A stretch of 64,000 bases of DNA from Pseudoduganella albidiflava (GCF_004322755.1 NZ_CP036401.1:6696001-6760000), one strand, 5' to 3'. Shown: positions 9,347 through 18,499, counted from the stretch's first letter. Notes: generated from the letters alone by a model not told the origin. Program-made: numbers and translations.

Positions 9347-10310
9347 AGTGATAGTCGTACTTGCTGGACGTGTTCAGCTCGCGCGACTTGTTATAGACGA
9401 GATTGACATTGCTGCAGCCTTCGAGCTGCTGCAGCGCTTCCTTGACCGCGTGCTGGGTCGTTTTCTCCGACTCGACGACCACCACGATCTGGCCCATGTG
9501 GCTGGCCAGCACGTGCGCTTCGCTCGTCAGCAGCAACGGCGGCGAATCGAAGATCACGATTCGGTCCGGGTAGCGGCTGGCGATTTCCAGCACCAGCGAC
9601 TTCATCGCCTGGCTGGCCAGCAATTCCGTGGCGCGCGGATTCGACGTGCCTGCCGGCAGGATCGACAAGGTGTTGACGTTAGTGCGCAACATCACTTCGG
9701 ACATGTCGAGGTGTTCATCCAGCAAGATGTCCATCAGGCCGCGCTGGGCCGGCAGCCCCAGCGTGCGCAGCACGGAAGGACGGGCCACGTCGGCATCGAC
9801 CAGCAGCACGGTGTGGTCGAGTTCCATGGCGATGCTCATTGCCAGGTTGATCGACGTAAATGTCTTGCCTTCGCCCGGCAGCGAACTGGTGATCATGATC
9901 AGGTTGCCCGGATTGGCGTTCGGCTTGCGCGCCACGAAGGCCCGCTTGATCAGCGGCCGCTTGATGATGCGGAAATCCTCGACCAGGTTGGTGCGCCCAC
10001 CGGCCGCGGTGACGAGGCCGGCATCGTTCATGCGGGCCAGGTCCAGTTCGATCATGCGGCCACTGCGGCGCAGCGGTTCCGGTGCCGCCGGCTCCGGATT
10101 GGACAACGCGACCGCGGGTCCCTGCGCCCTCGCCTCGACTTCGGGCAACTCGGCCACTGCGACATCCTGGCTGTCCATGACCGGTTCCGGTACGGACGCG
10201 GCAGGCTGCGCAACAGACTGCGCAATAGGCTGATTACGCACCTGGGCCAGCGGCGCTGCGGGTTCTGCGGACTTGCCGATACGATTGGCGGCTTTTTCAA
10301 TGATGCTCAC
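9339..10310 (-). CDS. XrtA-associated BY-type tyrosine autokinase
   Basis: A 323-residue cytoplasmic bacterial tyrosine kinase, the Wzc/EpsB-like partner of the chain-length determinant encoded just upstream. The Walker A segment is SLPGEGKTFTSINLA, A' is TVLLVDADVARPS and the Walker B strand is IVIFDSPPLLL. The C-terminus carries clustered tyrosines (SKYDYHYG), the expected autophosphorylation tail. The start is placed at a GTG (VSIIEKAANRIGK) at 10310 because an AGGA ribosome site lies 7 bases ahead and this N-terminus matches the family; an ATG at 10376 would overlap the preceding gene. The low-molecular-weight phosphatase at 24210 is a plausible dephosphorylating partner. Confidence 0.9.
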   Translation of the reverse strand: MSIIEKAANRIGKSAEPAAPLAQVRNQPIAQSVAQPAASVPEPVMDSQDVAVAELPEVEARAQGPAVALSNPEPAAPEPLRRSGRMIELDLARMNDAGLVTAAGGRTNLVEDFRIIKRPLIKRAFVARKPNANPGNLIMITSSLPGEGKTFTSINLAMSIAMELDHTVLLVDADVARPSVLRTLGLPAQRGLMDILLDEHLDMSEVMLRTNVNTLSILPAGTSNPRATELLASQAMKSLVLEIASRYPDRIVIFDSPPLLLTSEAHVLASHMGQIVVVVESEKTTQHAVKEALQQLEGCSNVNLVYNKSRELNTSSKYDYHYG

Positions 10311-10335
10311 GATGTATCCTGTGCTTTCCCCCGGC

Positions 10336-11865
10336 TCAGGCTTGCCGGAAAACAGTGAAGGCCAATACTCCGCCATACGCGGTAATCAGCGAGGCGACGG
10401 CGGCGGCAAAGGCATACAGGCGGCGGCGGCGGCGCACTTTCTGCTGGTCCGTCCAGTTCATGCCGATGCTGCCAAGGATCGGCAGGCCGGTGACTTCGCG
10501 CAGGTTGGTCTGGCTGAGGAAGGTCGGCCGGATCTGGCTCAGCAACAGCGCAGTGCCCAGGCCGGCAACGAGCGCGCCCAGCAGGACGAGCGTGTACAGG
10601 CGTGGCCGGTTCGGCCCGGCCGGCACACTGGGTACCGACGGTGGATCGACGACGCGGAAGGTCAACATGTCGGTGACCGTGGACAGGTCACCCGACAGCT
10701 TGGCCGATTCGCGGCGCTGCACCAGCTTCTCGTAATTTTCCTTGTTCACGGCGTAATCGCGGTTCAGCTGGGCCAGCTGGGCTTCCACTTCCGGTGCCTG
10801 GGTGCTCAGCGACCGCATTTGCGCCAGGCGCGACGAATATTCGCCCACCCGTGCCTTCAGCGATGCGATGCGCGCTTCCTCAACGGAGAGCTGGACATTC
10901 ATCTGCTGGAGCATCGGGCTGTAGCTGGCACCGGGGTCGGCTGCGCGAACCTTCTTGGCTTCGTCCTTCTTGCGTTGCTCCAGCTGGCCGAGGAGGCGCT
11001 TGGCCGCCACGATGTCCGGATGTTCCTCGGTGAACTGCAAGCGCAGCTGGTCGAGGTTCTTTTCCACGTTCGAAATGCGGCCATCGATTTCCGGATTGAC
11101 GATGGCCCGTTCCGCCGTATCGGTCACCGGTGCCATGTCTTCGCCAGCGATCTGGCGCTTGATCGCGTTGCGCGCTTCTTCCGCTTCCAGCAACTCCAGC
11201 CGGGCCTGGCTGATTTTTTCGCTCAGGTCGCCGTAGGCGGACGCGTAGTCGCCGCCCTGCCGTGGCAGCAGGCCCATGTGGCGAATCTTGAACTCCTTCA
11301 GCGCATTTTCACCCGTGGCCAGCTTTTCCTCGTACATCTTGATCTGGTCATCGATGAACTGGATCGCCTTTTCCGATTCCTGCTTCTTCCCGCCGAAACT
11401 GCCTTCCACGAAGATCGTCAGCAGCGATTGCACGACGTCCTTGCCCAGCTTCGGATTGGGATTGTTATAGGAAATTGTGTAAATGTCGTCGCGCTCGGTG
11501 CCGATGATCCGGATCTGGTTCATCAACTCGTCGACGATCTTTTCATGTTCTTTCGGGGTCTTCGCCGTGATGTCGAGATCGACCATGCGCAGCACGCGTT
11601 CCACGTTCGGGCGGCTGATCAGCGTGCGCCGCATGAACATCACTTGCTGTTCCGTATTTGGCAGCGTGGTCATGCTTGCAAGCAAAGGCTTCAAGATACT
11701 TTGGGTATCAACGTAAACGCGCGCCGAAGCCTGGTAATCATTGGGCAGCCTGGACACCACGGTCCAGCCGACAACGGCAACCAACCAGGTGATTGCCACC
11801 GCATACCAGCGGTACTTGCCAATTGCTTTGAGGAAGCTCAAAAGCAGGGCCATCATTTCTGCCAT
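10336..11865 (-). CDS. XrtA system polysaccharide chain-length determinant (Wzz/PCP family)
   Basis: A 509-residue inner-membrane polysaccharide co-polymerase. A first membrane segment lies at about residues 20-40 (WYAVAITWLVAVVGW). A large periplasmic coiled-coil region covers about 80-420, and a second membrane segment near 425-445 is preceded by the Pro-rich motif VVDPPSVPSVPAGPNRPR. This is the family signature of chain-length regulators. It controls polymer length and contacts the autokinase encoded next. It is the first gene of the XrtA operon; the 270-base region upstream is divergent to the trypsin-like protease gene. The ATG at 11865 is used, although ATGs at codons 4 and 5 are equally possible. 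Confidence 0.92.
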   Translation of the reverse strand: MAEMMALLLSFLKAIGKYRWYAVAITWLVAVVGWTVVSRLPNDYQASARVYVDTQSILKPLLASMTTLPNTEQQVMFMRRTLISRPNVERVLRMVDLDITAKTPKEHEKIVDELMNQIRIIGTERDDIYTISYNNPNPKLGKDVVQSLLTIFVEGSFGGKKQESEKAIQFIDDQIKMYEEKLATGENALKEFKIRHMGLLPRQGGDYASAYGDLSEKISQARLELLEAEEARNAIKRQIAGEDMAPVTDTAERAIVNPEIDGRISNVEKNLDQLRLQFTEEHPDIVAAKRLLGQLEQRKKDEAKKVRAADPGASYSPMLQQMNVQLSVEEARIASLKARVGEYSSRLAQMRSLSTQAPEVEAQLAQLNRDYAVNKENYEKLVQRRESAKLSGDLSTVTDMLTFRVVDPPSVPSVPAGPNRPRLYTLVLLGALVAGLGTALLLSQIRPTFLSQTNLREVTGLPILGSIGMNWTDQQKVRRRRRLYAFAAAVASLITAYGGVLAFTVFRQA

Positions 11866-12136
11866 CTTGTTAACTCGCTTTCAGCTAAGCCATTCAGGAC
11901 ACCACAACCACGCCATTTGCCACCACCCGCCAGCCTTCCTGAATATTGCTTAAATTACATCAATTGCTCTATCATACCGCAGAAAGTGCGACGAAAGCGT
12001 TGCCTGTTGATATTAATTTTTCTTTACAACATGGCACGCGATAGAGCGTTGCAAACCGCTGACAATACGTAAAAACAATTTTATTTTGGAAATTTTTTGT
12101 CACTGTAAGTTAATGCATTTCTGATATCCTGAGCCG

Positions 12137-12922
12137 ATGAACCCCGTGACCCGCCTTTTGTACCGTGTGCTGCCGGCCTGCCTGATTGTCATGCTCGCGT
12201 TCACGCCGCCGGTTTTCGCGGCGCTGAAGGATACGATTCCGTCCGTCAAGCCTTCCGTCGTCGGCATCGGTACCCTGCTCCGCACCCGCAGCCCCGCCAT
12301 CGTCTTCGTCGCGACCGGCTTCGCGGTGGGCGACGGCCTGTCGATCATCACCAACGCCCATGCGCTGCCGAATCTGGACGTGGAGAAAATGGAAACGCTG
12401 GGCATCGTCATCGGCATGGGCGACAAGCTGGACTTTCGTCCCGCGACCGTGGCCGCCCTCGACCGCGAGCACGACCTGGCGCACTTGCGGCTTACCGGCA
12501 AACCGCTCCCCGCGCTGCAACTGGACGGCAGCGGCGCCGTCGCCGAAGGGCAGGCACTGGCCTTCACCGGTTTCCCTCTCGGCATGAACCTGGGACTGAC
12601 GCCCGTGACCCACCGGGCCATGCTGTCGGCCATCACACCGATCATGCTGCCCTCGCTGACTTCGCGCGGGCTGGATTCACGCGCGATCAACCAGTTGCAA
12701 CGCCGCCCTTTCAAGATCCTGCAACTCGACGGCACCGCCTATCCGGGCAACAGCGGCAGTCCTGTGTATGACCCCGATAGCGGCCTGGTGTACGGCGTAC
12801 TGAATATGACCTTCCTGAAGGGCCAGAAGGAAAATGCCATCAGCCAGCCGAGCGGAATTTCATATGCCATCCCGGTGCACTACGTCAGGGAATTGTTGCA
12901 GCAAAGTGATACCAAGAAGTAG
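12137..12922 (+). CDS. Secreted trypsin-like serine protease
   Basis: A 261-residue serine protease with a signal peptide or anchor (residues 1-28, ending PPVFAA). The triad reads His75 in ITNAHAL, Asp113 in EHDLAHLRL and Ser206 in YPGNSGSPV, typical of DegP/HtrA-like S1 peptidases but with no PDZ domain. It should act in the periplasm. Its place between the divergent XrtA operon and the polysaccharide export gene suggests a role in processing or quality control of exported proteins or matrix; that is inference. The start ATG lies 16 bases after a possible GATATC -10 element; no strong ribosome site is visible. Confidence 0.88.
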   Translation: MNPVTRLLYRVLPACLIVMLAFTPPVFAALKDTIPSVKPSVVGIGTLLRTRSPAIVFVATGFAVGDGLSIITNAHALPNLDVEKMETLGIVIGMGDKLDFRPATVAALDREHDLAHLRLTGKPLPALQLDGSGAVAEGQALAFTGFPLGMNLGLTPVTHRAMLSAITPIMLPSLTSRGLDSRAINQLQRRPFKILQLDGTAYPGNSGSPVYDPDSGLVYGVLNMTFLKGQKENAISQPSGISYAIPVHYVRELLQQSDTKK

Positions 12923-12926
12923 AAAA

Positions 12927-12956
12927 TTGCACGACCGCTTGGTTGTCTCGTATAAA
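12927..12956 (+). promoter_or_regulatory. Sigma-70 promoter of the polysaccharide export gene
   Basis: TTGCAC at 12927-12932 and TATAAA at 12951-12956 are separated by 18 bases, giving a good housekeeping promoter. Transcription would start near 12963, leaving a leader of about 155 bases before the export lipoprotein gene. The promoter begins just after the protease stop codon. Confidence 0.6.
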
Positions 12957-13118
12957 ATAAGCAACACAAAATTTACACAATGAAAGTTACGAGTAGGTAA
13001 TGACTGCCAACGCTGAGCGATGGCGCATGTCGATGCCACACTTCGATGCCACAGTTCAGACCGCAGTCTTCACTGCAGCTCGGACCTTATCGTTGCAATG
13101 ACCAGACTGGAGAGTCCC

Positions 13119-13736
13119 GTGAAATACCAAACGCTGTTCAAATGGCTGGCAGCAGGCGCGATCATGCTGGGTGCCCTGGGCGGTTGCGCCAGTTCGGGCA
13201 ATACGATGGTCGATGCGGGGCCCGCGCCGGCGTCCCATTACCTGATCGGCCCTGGCGATAACGTCAATATCGTTGTCTGGCGCAATCCTGAAGTGTCGCA
13301 AAGCGTGCCCGTGCGGCCGGACGGCAAGATCACAACTCCGCTGGTCGAGGATCTCGAAGCCAGCGGCAAGACCCCTACCGAACTGGCACGCGACATCGAA
13401 AAGGCGCTGGCCAAGTACATCCAGCAGCCGGTCGTCACCGTCATCGTCACTGGTTTCACGGGAACCTATGGAGAACAGATCCGCGTGATCGGCCAGGCCG
13501 CGCGACCGCAGGCATTGCCTTACCGGCGCGACATGTCGCTGATGGACGTGCTGATAGCGGTGGGCGGCGTGACGGAATTTGCCGCTGGAAACAAGGCCAC
13601 GATCATCCGCAACGTGGACGGCAAACAGCAACAATATCGTGTGCGGTTGAACGACCTGATCAAGGAAGGCGATATCTCGGCGAACGTGTCGATGCGTCCC
13701 GGCGACATCCTCGTGATCCCGGAAAGCTTCTTCTAA
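13119..13736 (+). CDS. XrtA/PEP-CTERM locus polysaccharide export lipoprotein (Wza-like)
   Basis: A 205-residue lipoprotein of the Wza/BexD family, the outer-membrane exit for exopolysaccharide. The signal peptide ends in the lipobox LGGC, so Cys24 or so would be acylated. The Poly_export domain shows YLIGPGDNVNIVVWRNPEVS and VRPDGKITTPLVEDLEASGKT, followed by a SLBB-type segment with VIGQAARPQALPYR and MRPGDILVIPESFF. Its length is that of the short XrtA export family (TIGR03027-like). The start is a GTG at 13119 because GGAG lies 5 bases ahead; an ATG at 13098 has no ribosome site. Confidence 0.92.
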   Translation: MKYQTLFKWLAAGAIMLGALGGCASSGNTMVDAGPAPASHYLIGPGDNVNIVVWRNPEVSQSVPVRPDGKITTPLVEDLEASGKTPTELARDIEKALAKYIQQPVVTVIVTGFTGTYGEQIRVIGQAARPQALPYRRDMSLMDVLIAVGGVTEFAAGNKATIIRNVDGKQQQYRVRLNDLIKEGDISANVSMRPGDILVIPESFF

Positions 13737-13916
13737 GCTATCCGCTGTCGAGAATTTTTACAGCCTCTGCGCAAAATCAATCGAAATGGCGCGTTCCTTT
13801 GCCCCAAGTCATTGATTTACAAAGTTTACGAACAGGCTTCGGCGGTCAGGAACGGTAATTGCTTAGTATTTTCGCAATACCCAACCAACTGACCGACCAC
13901 CAAGAAGGAAACCGAC

Positions 13917-14483
13917 GTGGCCACCGAACAACAGCATGACGCACCAGTTCCCGTCACGGCAGAACTGTCGTCTGAAGGCGCGGCGCGGCGCCGCTTTGCC
14001 CGCGCTGGCGTTGCCGCCTCCGGCGTATTGCTGACACTGCACAGCCAGCCCGGCATGGCAGCCGAGGTATGCACGACCCCATCGGGCTTCCTGTCCGGCG
14101 GCCTGCAAAGCTTCCGCGGCCCGCCGCCGACCTGTGCCGGCCGGTCGCCCGGCTACTGGAAGAATGCCGGCTGGCCTCGCGGTTGCGACAAGAACGCGCC
14201 TTATACCCGTGTCTTCAGCTGCAACAGCCAGAACGCGAAGTCATATGGCGGCTCTACCCAGATCGCAATCCTCGATCCCAAAAAATGGGACAGGGACGGC
14301 ATTGGCCGGCACCTGATGGCGGCCTACCTGAACGTGCAGGCGGGCCTGTCGACGTTCCAGACGGTGCCCATGCTGCAGCGCATCTGGCTGGAATACCAGG
14401 CCAAAGGCTATTACACGCCGACGGCCGGCGTGAAGTGGGATGGCGCCAAGATCGTCGAGTATCTGCAAGGCACCATGTACTGA
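13917..14483 (+). CDS. Secreted GYWKN-motif protein with Tat-like signal (unknown function)
   Basis: A 188-residue protein with a GTG start at 13917 preceded by AAGGAA. Residues 24-50 (ARRRFARAGVAASGVLLTL, then cleavage near GMAAE) form a twin-arginine-like signal. The mature part has four cysteines and the motif SPGYWKNAGWP near residue 80, seen in scattered secreted proteins of unknown role, and ends EYLQGTMY. Its stop overlaps the PqqD-like gene by one base (TGATG), so it is tied to the HPr-rel-A cassette that follows. That coupling makes it a candidate substrate or product of the kinase/PqqD/nucleotidyltransferase set, but no function is established. Catalytic motifs are not evident. Confidence 0.8.
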   Translation: MATEQQHDAPVPVTAELSSEGAARRRFARAGVAASGVLLTLHSQPGMAAEVCTTPSGFLSGGLQSFRGPPPTCAGRSPGYWKNAGWPRGCDKNAPYTRVFSCNSQNAKSYGGSTQIAILDPKKWDRDGIGRHLMAAYLNVQAGLSTFQTVPMLQRIWLEYQAKGYYTPTAGVKWDGAKIVEYLQGTMY

Positions 14484-14716
14484 TGGCTTCAACCTGGCGT
14501 CTCGTTCCTGGCCAGGCCCTGCTGCACCGCGGCTGGGACGGCGCCTTCGTACTGTATAACGACCTGTCCGGCGATACCCATCTGTTGTCCGAGGAAGCGA
14601 TGGCGCTGTTGCTGGCATTGCGCGACGGGGATGTGACCCCGGAAGAGCTGGCCGCACTGGAGCTGGCCGAGCTGCTGGCCACGCTGCGCCGGCTCGACTT
14701 GATTGAACCCTGCTGA
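14483..14716 (+). CDS. HPr-rel-A system PqqD-family peptide chaperone
   Basis: A 77-residue small protein of the PqqD fold. PqqD proteins bind and present a peptide to a modifying enzyme, usually a radical SAM or similar. The sequence has the pattern FVLYNDLSGDTHLLSEEAMALLLAL, with the hydrophobic core and Leu-rich helix expected for PqqD. It lies between the secreted GYWKN protein and HprK-related kinase A, the arrangement of the HPr-rel-A system. There is no radical SAM gene nearby, so the usual partner of PqqD is absent. The peptide it binds is unknown; the GYWKN protein just upstream is a candidate. Confidence 0.85.
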   Translation: MASTWRLVPGQALLHRGWDGAFVLYNDLSGDTHLLSEEAMALLLALRDGDVTPEELAALELAELLATLRRLDLIEPC

Positions 14717-14723
14717 GCCGCAC

Positions 14724-15626
14724 ATGACGACCGTTGGCAGCCTGACCCGTGCCCAGCTGGGCGAGCACCTTGCCGGGCCGGGCATTCACCTGCGCACCGG
14801 CCGCTTCACCACGCTGCTGCGCTCGCCCATCGCCAGCGTCGCCGACGGCATTCATCTGCTGTACGGTGACTATCCGCTGCGCGAAGGTTTTGCCGATTTT
14901 CACCTCGACCTGGTCCGTCCCGTCACGCTGCGGCGCTGGCTGCGGCCACAAGTCACGCTGCTGTACGATGGCCGCTCGATGTTCAAGCCGCTGCCGCTGG
15001 ACCAGGCGTTCCCGATGTTCGAATGGGGACTGAACTGGTGCGTGTCGAGCCGCGCCAACCGCTACCTGATCGTGCATGCGGCCGTGGTCGAGAAAGCAGG
15101 TCGGGCCGTGATCTTGCCGGCACCGCCCGGTTCCGGCAAAAGCACGCTGTGCGCGGCCCTGGTAGGCCGTGGCGGCTGGCGGCTGCTGTCCGATGAACTG
15201 ACGCTGTTGCGCCTGGACGACGGCATGCTGCATCCCCTGCCCCGGCCAATCAGCCTGAAGAATGCCTCGATCGGCGTCATTCGCGAGTACGTCCCCGGCA
15301 GCGTGATGAGCCGCGCTGTCACGGACACCGTGAAAGGCACTGTCGCGCACTTGCGCGCTCCGGCCGACAGCGTGGCACGGGCCGGCGAGGCCGCATTGCC
15401 GGCGTGGGTCGTGTTCCCCCGCTTCGAGGCCGGTGCCGCGGTGACCGCCGAGCCGATGCCGCGCGCCGACACCTTCATGCAGCTGGCCCAGAACTGCTTC
15501 AATTACAGCCTGCTCGGCGCCGAAGGGTTCACCGCCCTCGCCGATCTTGTCGAACGCAGCCAGGGCTACCGGTTCCGCTATGGCGTACTGGACGAAGCGC
15601 TCGCCTTCTTCGACAGCCTGCCATGA
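14724..15626 (+). CDS. HprK-related kinase A
   Basis: A 300-residue kinase of the HprK-related A family. HprK proteins phosphorylate HPr; these homologues are linked to PqqD-like proteins and have no known HPr partner. The P-loop is LPAPPGSGKSTL at residues 131-142, followed by LSDELTLL, a Walker-B-like segment. The start at 14724 (MTTVGSLTR) lies seven bases after the PqqD stop, and a TTG start upstream is rejected for lack of a ribosome site. It probably acts in the cytoplasm on a peptide or small protein delivered by the PqqD-like partner. Confidence 0.9.
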   Translation: MTTVGSLTRAQLGEHLAGPGIHLRTGRFTTLLRSPIASVADGIHLLYGDYPLREGFADFHLDLVRPVTLRRWLRPQVTLLYDGRSMFKPLPLDQAFPMFEWGLNWCVSSRANRYLIVHAAVVEKAGRAVILPAPPGSGKSTLCAALVGRGGWRLLSDELTLLRLDDGMLHPLPRPISLKNASIGVIREYVPGSVMSRAVTDTVKGTVAHLRAPADSVARAGEAALPAWVVFPRFEAGAAVTAEPMPRADTFMQLAQNCFNYSLLGAEGFTALADLVERSQGYRFRYGVLDEALAFFDSLP

Positions 15627-16717
15627 CGCGCGACCATCTCGATTCGTTGCTCACCGCCGCGCTGCGTTCCCCCGAACGGTTGCCGGCGCTGGATGATGCC
15701 GGATGGGATTTGCTGCTGCGGCAGGCCGGTGCCGCAAACCTGCTGGCTATCCTGTCGTGCCTGCTGGAAGAACGTGGCCTGCTGGACCGCATCGTGCCGG
15801 CGGCGCGCGAGCAGCTGGCATGGGCCAGGGTGCTGGCTTGCCGCCACCGCCAGGGCGTGCTGTGGGAAGTCCGGCTGATCCGGCAAGCGCTCGCCGGGCT
15901 GGATGTGCCGCTTATTTTGCTGAAAGGCGCCGCTTACACGGTGGCTGGATTGCCGCCCGCACAGGGCCGGCTGTTCTCGGACATCGACGTGCTGGTGCCG
16001 GAAGAGCGCATTGGCGAGGCGGAAGCGGCACTGATGCTGGCCGGCTGGGCCGGAACCCACCATGACGCCTACGACCAGCGCTATTACCGCGAATGGATGC
16101 ACGAGTTACCGCCGATGCGTCACCTGCGGCGTTCCTCGATGATCGACGTCCACCACGCGATCTTGCCGAAGACAGCCGCGTTGCGGCCCGATCCGGCACT
16201 ATTGCGGGCCGCTGCCATACCCGTGGCCGGCACGCCGGGGCTGCACGTGCTGGCACCGGCGGACATGGTGCTGCACAGTGCCGTCCACCTGTTCAGCGAC
16301 GGCGAGTTCAACAACGGACTACGCGACCTGTTCGACATCCATCGCTTGCTGTGCCATTTCGGTACCGACCGCCGTTTCTGGGCCGAACTGGTACCCCGTG
16401 CGCGCCGGCTGGAACTCGAAAGACCGCTGTTCTATGCCTTGCGCTACGGCGTGATGTTGCTGGACACGCCCGTGCCGGAAACGGTGCGCAACGAACTGTC
16501 GGGGCCGTCGCCCGCGCTGCTGGCGCTGATGGATGCGCTGTTCCGCCGCGTCCTGGTGCCGGACCACGCCAGTTGCGGCGACCGCTTCAGTCCCGTGGCG
16601 CGCTTCCTGCTCTACCTGCGTGGCAACTGGCTGCGGATGCCGCCACTGCTGCTCGCACGACACCTGTTCCACAAAGCGTTTCTGTCGCCGCGCAAGTCCG
16701 GGCCAGAAGCAGCATGA
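15623..16717 (+). CDS. Nucleotidyltransferase family protein (HPr-rel-A cassette)
   Basis: A 364-residue member of the NTP_transf_5 nucleotidyltransferase family. The active-site strand LFSDIDVLVPEE near residue 115 carries the two metal-binding aspartates typical of the Pol-beta-like fold; ILLKGAAYTVAG and DLFDIHRLL are further family segments. The start overlaps the kinase stop as ATGA, so both are co-translated. The family regularly accompanies HprK-related kinase A, and probably adenylylates or nucleotidylates something, but the target is unknown. The downstream GAF protein begins 45 bases later and may be in the same transcript. Confidence 0.85.
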   Translation: MTRDHLDSLLTAALRSPERLPALDDAGWDLLLRQAGAANLLAILSCLLEERGLLDRIVPAAREQLAWARVLACRHRQGVLWEVRLIRQALAGLDVPLILLKGAAYTVAGLPPAQGRLFSDIDVLVPEERIGEAEAALMLAGWAGTHHDAYDQRYYREWMHELPPMRHLRRSSMIDVHHAILPKTAALRPDPALLRAAAIPVAGTPGLHVLAPADMVLHSAVHLFSDGEFNNGLRDLFDIHRLLCHFGTDRRFWAELVPRARRLELERPLFYALRYGVMLLDTPVPETVRNELSGPSPALLALMDALFRRVLVPDHASCGDRFSPVARFLLYLRGNWLRMPPLLLARHLFHKAFLSPRKSGPEAA

Positions 16718-16762
16718 ACTTGCGGCCACGGCCGCTAGAATGAAAAGCCCCTGGAGGTTCCG

Positions 16763-17488
16763 ATGGCCGACGACCCGTTGAGCAAGATCCATCAGCTGTG
16801 CCGCGATATTCCTGCCGCCCACGATGACCTCGCCGCACACGCTGCGCTTGCCGCCACCCTGGTGGGCGCGGAAATCTGTTCGGTGATGCTGGTCAATGGC
16901 GAGGGCGAGAACGCCCGGATGAGCATTGCTGCCAGCCATGGTCCATTAACCCAGGAGGCCGCCGCCACGCTGGTCGCGCGCGGCGAAGGCCTGGCCGGCC
17001 AGGTCTTCGCCAACGGCACTTCGATGCTGGTCGACGATATTCTCGCTTCACCCTACGCCGTGATGGCACGCCGGCCGGCGGCTCCCGGCCGCAGCCTGAT
17101 GCTGGCCCCGATCCGCATCGAAGACCGCGTGGCCGGCACGCTGACGGCCAGTTGCGGCACCGCCAAAGGCTGCTTCGACGAGCAAGACCTGGCCTTGCTC
17201 GAGACCGTCGCCCTGTTCGTTGGCCGGGCTGTGCAGATGCGGCAAATGCGGGGCATCCTGGCTTCCCGCTTTACCCAGCTCGCACTGGCCCAGGAACTGC
17301 AGGGAACCGCCGCCAAGATCGTCTACCAGAAACCGGACCACGTGGCCCGCCTGCTGGCGCGCTCGTTCTATCGGGAAATGGCGCGCGCCGGCTTCGATTC
17401 GAACCAGATCGTCCAGGCTGCTTCCGAAATCATCGCCCAGCTTAACGCCAGCCTGGCGCGCCACAGTGCGCGCGATGGCCGCAAGTAA
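16763..17488 (+). CDS. GAF-domain protein
   Basis: A 241-residue cytoplasmic protein. Residues about 20-155 form a GAF domain with EICSVMLVNGEGE, RGEGLAGQVFANG, MLAPIRIEDRVAGTLT and FDEQDLALLETVALFVGRAV. The C-terminal 80 residues are a helical extension (MARAGFDSNQIVQAASEIIAQLN) that ends Arg/Lys-rich. There is no kinase, EAL or GGDEF domain, so it is a stand-alone sensor module. It follows the HPr-rel-A cassette and precedes the lytic transglycosylase gene; a ribosome site (GGAGG) lies 8 bases before the start. Confidence 0.8.
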   Translation: MADDPLSKIHQLCRDIPAAHDDLAAHAALAATLVGAEICSVMLVNGEGENARMSIAASHGPLTQEAAATLVARGEGLAGQVFANGTSMLVDDILASPYAVMARRPAAPGRSLMLAPIRIEDRVAGTLTASCGTAKGCFDEQDLALLETVALFVGRAVQMRQMRGILASRFTQLALAQELQGTAAKIVYQKPDHVARLLARSFYREMARAGFDSNQIVQAASEIIAQLNASLARHSARDGRK

Positions 17489-17492
17489 CGCC

Positions 17493-18347
17493 ATGGGACG
17501 CTGCTCGTTCATCGTGCTATGGCTGTTCGCGGCGACCTGCTGCACGGCCGGTGCCGCGGGAAACGATGTGACCGGCCTGCTGGCCGAGGCAGCCCAGCTG
17601 GAGCACGGCGAAGGCATGCCGCGCGACCCGGCGGCAGCGGCCGCCCTGTACTGCCAGGCCGCGCGGCTGGGGTCGGCCGATGGCCAGTATGCACTCGGCT
17701 GGATGGCGGCGAATGGCCGCGGCATGCCGCGCGACGATGCGCTGGCATGGCGGCTGTTCTCCGCGGCGGCGGACCAGGGGCATGTCCAGGCCACGCGCCT
17801 GGTCCAGGCATTGCCGCCGCGGGAGGATGCATCACTGCCGGCCTGCATGGTGCCGCCGCCGCTGCCGCTGCGGGTGGACCTGGATCCCGACCCGTGGGGC
17901 CGTCCCGATTACCCGGATGCCAGCGTGCCGGTAAGGCGCATTGTCGAGCGGCTCGCCCCAGCGTACCAAGTCGATCCCGATCTTGCCATGGCCGTTATTG
18001 CGGTCGAGTCCGGTTTTCGGGCGGATGCCGTGTCGCCCAAGAATGCCCAGGGCCTGATGCAGCTCATTCCGGAAACCGCGCAGCGGTTCCGTGTCAGCAA
18101 TCCATTCGACCCTGAATCCAATGTGCGCGGCGGCCTGGCCTACCTGCGCCAACTGCTGGCCATGTTCGACGGCGACGTGCGGCTGGTGGCCGCTGCCTAT
18201 AACGCCGGCGAGGGTGCCGTGCTGCGCCATCGCGGCGTTCCCCCTTATCGGGAAACGCGCGATTACGTCACACGCATCGCACGTCTGTACACCCTGCCAG
18301 TCCACCGCTACCGCGGTTCGGCCCCGGCCGCTTTCCCGGCCCGGTAA
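17493..18347 (+). CDS. Sel1-repeat lytic transglycosylase
   Basis: A 284-residue exported enzyme. Residues 1-22 form a signal peptide ending TAGAA. Two Sel1-like TPR units follow (about residues 28-100: LEHGEGMPRDPAAAAALYCQAARLG and MAANGRGMPRDDALAWRLFSAAA). An SLT domain at about 150-270 has the catalytic Glu in VESGF and GLMQLIPETAQRF, plus AAYNAGEGAV and the tyrosine-rich TRDYV. It should cut peptidoglycan glycan strands and make space for secretion machinery. The start is ATG 17493; ATG 17475 is an alternative. It lies 4 bases after the GAF gene stop. Confidence 0.88.
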   Translation: MGRCSFIVLWLFAATCCTAGAAGNDVTGLLAEAAQLEHGEGMPRDPAAAAALYCQAARLGSADGQYALGWMAANGRGMPRDDALAWRLFSAAADQGHVQATRLVQALPPREDASLPACMVPPPLPLRVDLDPDPWGRPDYPDASVPVRRIVERLAPAYQVDPDLAMAVIAVESGFRADAVSPKNAQGLMQLIPETAQRFRVSNPFDPESNVRGGLAYLRQLLAMFDGDVRLVAAAYNAGEGAVLRHRGVPPYRETRDYVTRIARLYTLPVHRYRGSAPAAFPAR

Positions 18348-18499
18348 GGCTTTCGCCACCGTCTGGCATCGTTGCCTGGCCTGGAGCCAGCGTGCCCTCG
18401 CGGAGCACATCGATCGTTGCCGTACCTGCCTACGCGACAACGGCACACGCCGCGACGACGACGCGGCCATCGCCACATCGTCGCAGGCGCAACAAGAAC

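Noticed and set aside
12032..12052. TGGCACG followed by TTGCA between the divergent XrtA operon and protease gene
   Set aside because: The two halves are 16 bases apart, far from the required 10.
13787..13802. TGGCGCGTTCCTTTGC as a sigma-54 promoter before the GYWKN gene
   Set aside because: Spacing is 11 bases between GG and GC, one too many.
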